From NCBI GenBank assembly GCA_029582165.1, contig CM055870.1, positions 45,216,513-45,280,512 on the forward strand: a stretch of 64,000 nt of DNA. The letters run 5' to 3'. This DNA comes from Portulaca oleracea (lineage: Eukaryota; Streptophyta; Magnoliopsida; Caryophyllales; Portulacaceae). The position numbers and the translations under genes are program-made. Of this stretch, positions 58,554-64,000 are shown piece after piece. Each line of letters starts with the position of its first letter. The stretch's first letter is position 1. The notes beneath the pieces are model-generated. The model was not told where the DNA came from, ran no database searches, and saw only the letters and a list, made by a program, of their open reading frames with translations.

Positions 58554-60063
58554 TCTCATCATTTTTAGGTCTCCTGATTGTTTTGAGATAATGAGATTCC
58601 CTAAGGATATGCAATTAATTCATTCTCGAAGTGGGTTAAACTATTCAACACCTAGTCAACTTTGATTCAAAATCTTTTAATCTATCATATTATAGATCTT
58701 GTCTCCAAGAGAACTCGTAGCCCCACCAATCCTTCACTTTGAAAATTATTCCCAAGTCAACCTCAGTAAACGCAACATGGGAATCTTCCTCTTAGTAGGC
58801 AGTATGTCAATCACATACAATGTTAGAAATGCATTGCTCCCACTGAACTTCTTGGAAACACAATATTATTTTAGCACCTATCAGTATATCAAACCTTTGA
58901 TATACTGGTAAAAAAGATCGATGATTCCAACTCCTAGAAGCTTCCTTAAGACCACAGATGGTCTCTTGAAGTTTACAAGTATTCCAACCAAAACCATTTA
59001 GTTGTGTCAAGTACACATCTTCCTTCTAAATCTAATTTTTGAAGTTGATCTTGATGTCGTCTATCTTAATGAACCCATGTTTTACCTAAAAACCCTCTTA
59101 TGCCCGATGGCTCACACCTTCAAGCAAGTCAATCGAGTTCTAAACTTGGTTGCATACATGGAGTCCATCTTAGACCTTATGGAATCTTGACTTGCTAAAG
59201 CTTCTTTGATGTAGGTAGAGTCATTACTTTCTAAAAGTAACATCTCACGCTCATCCATAGAAGATCGATATCTTTGTAGCTGGCGGAGTTGTTTACCTGA
59301 CCTTGCTTGAAATAATGTTCATGGCACCTCCTCCTTAACGTTTTGAGGAACTTTTACTACCTCAACCTCGTTCATAATTTCCCGACCAATAGGAAAACTT
59401 GAACTAGGATCAAGTAGTGGAGTTTTAGGTGATGATTATAGTGTTTTGTGTCTCTTAAACTTTGGTAAGTTCAAAACTCTCCCACTGTTTCTTTTAGTGA
59501 ATAACATATTCTCTAAGATGAAAGTGTTAAGAAGAAAGCATTTTGAGACACAAACACTTTCATCTACAATAGTTTGTAGAACTGATGCCCCTTTCTTTTA
59601 GAAAACAGTTCAGAACCTCTCTTCTCCATATCATATATGGTGTCTTCTCTAGTGCTTCAGATAATCTTTGTTCAGTAATTAGAGCTACGGTTAACTGCGT
59701 GTATCCCAAAAAAGGGTAACTGACAATGTTGATTCAACCATCATTGATCGCACCATACTTAATAAGGCGTGATGCCTCCTCTTAAATACATCATTAAGAT
59801 GTTGTATTCCTAGAGGAGAGAGTTATGAAATAATTCCACATTCTCTGGAATGGTCAGTGAAATCATGGCTCAAATAATCACCTCCTCAACCTTATTGAAG
59901 GGTTATGATTTTCTTGCGAAGTTGGTTTTGTACTTCACTTTGAAACTCTTTGAACATTTCAAAGGATTTGGACTTGTGGCGTATTCAGTAGATATATCCA
60001 TATCTACTAAAACTCGTCACTAAAAGTGATGAAATAGTACAAGAGTGAGTACTTCTCTTACTA
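58554..60063 (-). pseudogene. Copia RT and integrase-RT linker remnants
   Basis: The frame 59016-58807 contains CKLQETICGLKEASRSWNHR, the conserved copia RT segment usually written CKLQKSIYGLKQASRSWN. Upstream, near 59460-59500, SGRVLNLPKF-type text fits the linker between integrase and RT, and decayed integrase-like text lies at 59640-59830. Stops throughout. The + strand frames are shadows. Confidence 0.72.
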
Positions 60064-60068
60064 GAAGG

Positions 60069-60428
60069 TCATGAAGTAACCTTCTCTTCCATTCTTCTAC
60101 CTCGAAGAACACCATGTCCATAACCTTCAAAAGACCTCATATAACCTTTATGGTGAGTCGTAGGAGCCCTAGTTGAAATACCACGATCCCTTCTCAAGGA
60201 TTCTAGTTGCGTAGGGGTCATAGCGCGAAGCAAGCCACCCACTTGACGTTGCACTTCGCGTACTTTCTCTTCGAGACGTTGAAGATCCATCTTGAAGGTT
60301 GGTTTGATTTGGGGAATAGGGAAAAGAGGGAAATCAAGTTTGCCCAAGCTAGATGACGTGGAGGTCACTTGTGAAGTTTGGTTTTCTCGTGGGGTGTATA
60401 ATTTGATCGCATGGAGGTTTGGGTTCAT
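60069..60428 (-). pseudogene. Gag-like N-terminal region of a further LTR element
   Basis: 119 residues with a helical, charged segment LQRLEEKVREVQRQVGGLLR (residues about 49-68), then an Arg/Gly-rich tail (GYMRSFEGYGHGVLRGRR). Position downstream of a tRNA-type primer site at 60799-60812 suggests the start of a retroelement gag, but I recognise no named domain. The sequence ends abruptly at the copia remnant. Confidence 0.4.
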
Positions 60429-60469
60429 TGTAGCTAGGAAATTTTGAGCAGTTTTGTGAGGTTGATTTT

Positions 60470-60790
60470 GTGTGCGTGGGGGGGGGGGAGATCAGGTGAA
60501 ACCGGCAAGGGGAATCAACAGTGAAGAACGAACCCGGATGGGCACACAACCACCACCACCAACATCCACCAACAAAACAACCACCAACACAACCACCAAA
60601 CTCAACAAAAATCCGATAATTAAAATTCATCTCCATTTAATCAACAACAATGAACAACAATAACAACACCCGACAACAATGGACGAACACAAGGGAATAG
60701 GGGTACCCAAATTTCTCAACAACAACAAAATCACCTTCAATCAACACATCTAGGCACAAACAAGACAACCACAACAAAACTATAAGTTCT
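60470..60790. repeat. Low-complexity CAA/CCA-rich leader
   Basis: Dense caac and caccaa words on the + strand and a run of ten G at about 60479-60489. It lies between the primer-type site and the gag-like frame, so it is probably the leader of the minus-strand element. Confidence 0.5.
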
Positions 60791-60798
60791 ATGCCTAT

Positions 60799-60812
60799 CT
60801 TTGATACCAAAT
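60799..60812 (-). other. Diverged tRNA-iMet primer site
   Basis: On the minus strand TTGGTATCAAAGAT, resembling TGGTATCAGAGC. It marks the 3' edge of an upstream LTR. Confidence 0.5.
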
Positions 60813-60815
60813 AAG

Positions 60816-61980
60816 GATATGAGACCTAGGGTTTATACAAATTCATGTGGATGATGGAAATGCACCCATAGAACTCATATAAGCAACAACTATTTTAAAG
60901 GTTTTGGGGTTTTGTTGATGAGCAAGAATTGAAAGGATATGGATAATTCTAAAGAGTAAACACTCACCAAATTTAACTAAGATGTTCAATCACTTACACA
61001 AGGATCTTCCACAAGTAAAGAATCTTGAAATACCCAAGAAATCTCACCAAAGAGAGGAGGAAGAACACCCACTCACAAAAAAATAGAAATCAACAAGCAA
61101 TTCCACAATATTAGCTTTCATTAAATTAAGGTTTCAAAACCCTTAATTAAAATCTCCTAACTGGAGAGGATTTTGGTTGCTAAACCTATGAGCTTCAAAA
61201 ACTAACTCTAATGGAGGGGGTTTACATGTATATATATATGAGGAACGGAATATAAAGACAATTAAACAAAGAGGAGGGGAACAAAAGGGGGAAAATAGAA
61301 TAAAAAACCCCAATTTCCCATAATCGTCGTAGCCGCAACATGGACTTCGTCGGCGCGACGCAAAACATCGCGACCATGACACAAAGCGTCACGAACATGA
61401 CAACCCTCGAGAACTTAGACAAAAAGAAGCTGGCATAGGGTCACGGGCGTGACCTCTAGGGTCGCGGGCACGACTCAGGCTGTCATGGGCGTGACCCTGG
61501 GCGATTCTCAAACAAAATCTTCTCCTTGTCGCGGTGTCATGGGTGCGACATAGAGCGTCACGGGCGTGACTCAATCCTCTAGCTCCAAGGCATCATGGGG
61601 ATGGGTCGCGAGCGTGACCTTGAGTGTCGCGGGTGTGACACGGGTTGTTGTGGGCGTGATTGCCCGCTAGGTAGGTTTTCTGCCAAACTTGAAATACACA
61701 TAACTTCTTCATCCGAACTCCGATTTGGCTTTGTAAGATATCAATGGAAAGATCTCAACATGTAATTTAAGCTCCATGAATCTCAAGTCCAATGAAGCTA
61801 TATTGAAGGAGTTATGGTGTAAAGAGATACACCATATCTTTTCTTTGCCCATTTCATCAAGTTTTCTTCTTTTCCCTTTATTGTCTTGCATAAAAAACTC
61901 CATCGCGCCTCGTTATTCTTGCTATGAATCTCGAGGCCGCTTAGAAGACTTGAGATGGATCCCAATAAGGATCTGAAACC
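60816..61980 (-). repeat. LTR-like region of a minus-strand element
   Basis: On the minus strand it begins with text like the Athila-like LTR at 47280 (acaactccgat, tttccat-gatatctta, cggagttcggatgaagaagtta). It then has a GC-rich block of tcacgggcgtgac palindromes (61323-61660) and a TATA run, tatatata, at 61233-61225, and ends at the primer site near 60812. The outer boundary is not resolved. Confidence 0.55.
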
Positions 61981-61985
61981 ATAAC

Positions 61986-62500
61986 CTATGGTTGGGGGTC
62001 ATCCTTGAAATGAGCACCACCCCTAATGATAGCCCAAAAGGTTCTCGAAGCACCAGGATCCAACTTTAGATGGATCATGCAGTTGTCGAGTTTGAACCAT
62101 GGAAAAGAAAGGGTGGCTTTAAGCGAGCCGGGAACCATAGGACTGAGCCTGATATACTTCAGAAGGATCACCTTTGATTTACTCATTTTTCTAGATGACT
62201 CGGGTCCATTGCTGCCATTTCGTTCCAACAATCTTAGCCTTATATAAGAGATCATGTCATCTTTGAAAGAAATTCTATCTTTCAAAAGTTAGAGAAGTTT
62301 GAGCGAGTAAATTTTAGAAGGTCGCAAAAGAAGATGTGTTTTCTTCTCATACCTTTTAAGGTGGTGTATGATCTCGACACCCCTTTTCCTGTTGAAACAA
62401 TAATGAAATGACGAAGCTAATAAGGGGGGAGGATATAATTCAAGAATGACGATCACACGTGTAACAATTGCATCCTCAATAGCTAGTAGATTTGTTGTTT
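61986..62500. other. Unassigned; one 99-residue minus-strand frame
   Basis: The minus frame 62285-61986 has no domain I recognise. It may be part of the LTR region or of the copia leader to its right. Confidence 0.25.
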
Positions 62501-63490
62501 GTTGTCTACCAAAACATGGAGACTACCAAGGAGTTACGGGAGTCTCTCGAACACAAATACATATCGGATGATGCCTCTAGCAAGAACTTTCTAGTAAGTC
62601 AGTTCAATAATTATCGCATGATGCCTTCAAAAAAATAATCACGTTATAATGGTTGTTTTGGTTTAGATCACTCATATGAAATCCAATGTGTCCTTAGTAA
62701 CTTGAAACATCATAAACTCCACAAAGATGAACCAATAGTTGTTTTTCAATTTGATTATTGATAAACTCCCATTCTTTTGCAATGATACTAAAAGAACTCT
62801 AAAACATAAGAAAAATACTATTTCTCTTGGGGATTTAGGTAACCATCTTTGAATAGAAGATAAGTTATATATTCTCGTAGGATAATCCAAGAAAATCACC
62901 TTATATGTGCATGTTATACAAGACGGTGGTTCAAGCTATGGTCAAAAGAGAAAGAAAAAGGCCCTATGACAAAAGGAAGAAATAGGAGGAGGAGGCCAAA
63001 CATTTGTTTTCGGAATATGGACGTCCCAAGCATAAAAAAGAGAGATTGATATATACTTGGCACAAGAAGCATTGTCGACTCGAGAAGGGCAAGGAGAAGT
63101 GAAGAAGAATGAGAACTTTGTTGCTATGATCAAAGATTATACTATAATGGTTATGCTTAGTTTGTTGATTCGGGGGCTTCAAGGCACGTATACAATAACC
63201 ATTGCTACTTCAAAAGTCTCAATTGGTAGAAAAAGGCCAAGAATATCTACATGGGAAACTATGTTATTGTTCCGGTTCAAGGAATTGGCCAAATTGATCT
63301 CAAGTTCACACCTGGAAAAAACTCACTCTTAATGAAGCATGTTATGCACTGGGTATGCGTAAGAATTTTCAAGTTGATTCTAAGAGTGATGCTGTTGGGG
63401 AACTAGAAGCTTAGAAGGTCCAATTTGAGCAACAAATTGAGGGATATCTTCAAGTTGAAATTGACCCTAATGGGGTTGAGGTTGTATTCA
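62500..63490 (+). pseudogene. Copia gag-zinc knuckle-protease fragment
   Basis: METTKELRESLEHKYISDDA begins at 62517 and is typical copia gag. KRTLKHKKNT and ISLGDLGNHL around 62790-62850 are the later gag motif. CFR...HKKRD near 63005-63045 is a decayed zinc knuckle. VDSGASRHVYNNH from about 63160 is the protease active-site segment. It is interrupted by stops and cut off after the protease; no integrase or RT follows. The + frame 63057-63332 is in another register. Confidence 0.75.
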
Positions 63491-63541
63491 CTATATTCTT
63501 TGTTGTGCTCTTTAGGTTTTTCTCTTGTTATGTACATAATC

Positions 63542-63584
63542 AACTCTTAATCATTTTCTAAAAAAAAAAAAACTCTTAATCATT
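63542..63584 (+). mobile_element. Orphan poly(A) insert with 14-bp TSD
   Basis: aactcttaatcatt occurs at 63542-63555 and again at 63571-63584, separated only by ttct followed by eleven A. This is what a LINE-type insertion truncated to its A-tail would leave. A simple local duplication cannot be excluded. Confidence 0.5.
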
Positions 63585-63654
63585 ACTTCATTTCTATGTT
63601 GATTCTTTTTCCATTTTGCCTTTTGTTTTCTCCTATTGTGACTTTTTATTAAGG

Positions 63655-64000
63655 ATGTGTTTGGTGCAAAGAAAAACCTTTATCTAGGAAAATAGTCTTC
63701 CTTGTAAAATGGTTTTGTTAGAAACTGAATTTTCAACTGATATTTTCAATTATTTGGTACGTTTTCCATTTTTCTGGAAGATGATGAGAGATAATATCTT
63801 GCTTGATAGTAATGGTGGTTGGCAGGCAGCAACGGAGAAGCCAATGGTAGAGAGGTGGTGTCAGGGATACTCACGTACGGTTAGGGTTGACATGGGGGGG
63901 GGGGGAGAGGAAATGAGCTACGGATTTAACTTGCGTTTCGAAAATGATTTTTTTTGGACTCAGGAAAATAATTTATATAGGTAAAGGGGGAAACTGATTT
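63655..64000. mobile_element. Possible MITE, right end outside the window
   Basis: ttaaggatgtgtttggtgcaaag followed by tctaggaaaa and later aggaaaataat resembles MITEs with a gtgtttgg terminus like that at 28980. A run of G lies at about 63894-63905. The open frame here has no domain. Confidence 0.4.

Larger units (their letters stand above)
52971..60063 (-). mobile_element. Second Ty1/copia element, truncated, split by Athila-like insertion
   Basis: On the minus strand: integrase-RT linker and RT remnants (about 60000-58554), then after the insertion RNase H remnants (55497 to about 55000), a long non-coding 3' region with a tandem duplication, the polypurine tract AAGTGGGAGA, and a 3' LTR. 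The 5' part and 5' LTR are not seen; the junction with the next element lies near 60063. The left LTR edge at 52971 (tgttagatcg) is the best guess. Confidence 0.75.

Noticed and set aside
1..64000. tRNA, rRNA or snoRNA genes
   Set aside because: No cloverleaf arms, A/B boxes in order or rRNA blocks were seen; the tRNA-like words found are retroelement primer sites.

Overview
The window is plant nuclear DNA, almost certainly from an angiosperm and probably a dicot. It is AT-rich and packed with plant transposons (MITEs, hAT, CACTA and Mutator-like elements, Ty1/copia and Athila-like Ty3/gypsy retrotransposons, TRIMs, L1-type LINEs and an endogenous caulimovirid). I see one convincing intact host gene, an intronless single-C2H2 zinc-finger/EAR repressor at 35223-35840 of the ZFP5/ZFP6/GIS type. 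Nearly every other long open frame is retroelement remnant, viral remnant, or a shadow of low-complexity DNA.

Layout, left to right. 1-439: a CACTA-type hairpin element cut by the window start. 531-1195: a hAT MITE with an 8-bp target-site duplication (TSD). 1288-2229 (-): a broken RRM-bearing LINE ORF1. 2960-4066: a long-TIR Mutator-like element with a 9-bp TSD. 5.3-6.0 kb: two Tourist-like MITEs. 6029-6888: a complete TRIM retroelement with a Mutator-like MITE inside one LTR. 6.9-11.5 kb: mostly featureless AT-rich DNA with another Tourist-like MITE. 11572-13082: three elements nested in one another. 13.3-19.2 kb: no genes, two degenerate tandem-repeat tracts. 19731-26857 (-): a decayed Ty1/copia element with both LTRs and three later hAT MITEs. 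27-35 kb: small repeats and MITEs. 35.1-35.9 kb: the zinc-finger gene with its promoter and CT-rich leader. 36379-38289: a 1.9-kb hAT element containing a Mutator-like MITE.

39.2-47.3 kb (-) holds a degenerate endogenous pararetrovirus. Reading along its sense strand there is a tRNA-iMet-type primer site, a coat-protein region with a CCHC finger, a movement-protein region, aspartic protease, reverse transcriptase, RNase H, a candidate transactivator-like region, a TATA promoter and an AATAAA signal. Its leader is split by a solo LTR (45768-47147) and by an Athila-like element (47280-50839). 51.1-52.4 kb is an L1 reverse-transcriptase remnant split by a solo LTR of the same TRIM family seen at 6 kb. 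53-60 kb (-) is a second copia element split by a second Athila-like element (55498-58548). 60-62 kb (-) is part of another LTR element, and 62.5-63.5 kb (+) is a copia gag-protease fragment.

These elements do not form a pathway; what they share is history. Fourteen elements have TSDs I could place to the base (exact or with one or two mismatches), so the nesting gives a relative order of insertion. Two observations cut across families. Several unrelated LTRs carry a GC-rich block of short palindromic repeats about 60-90 bp upstream of the TATA box. Both Athila-like elements have lost the same region, from the end of gag to the middle of the 3' LTR. All calls come from reading the sequence; no database search was possible.
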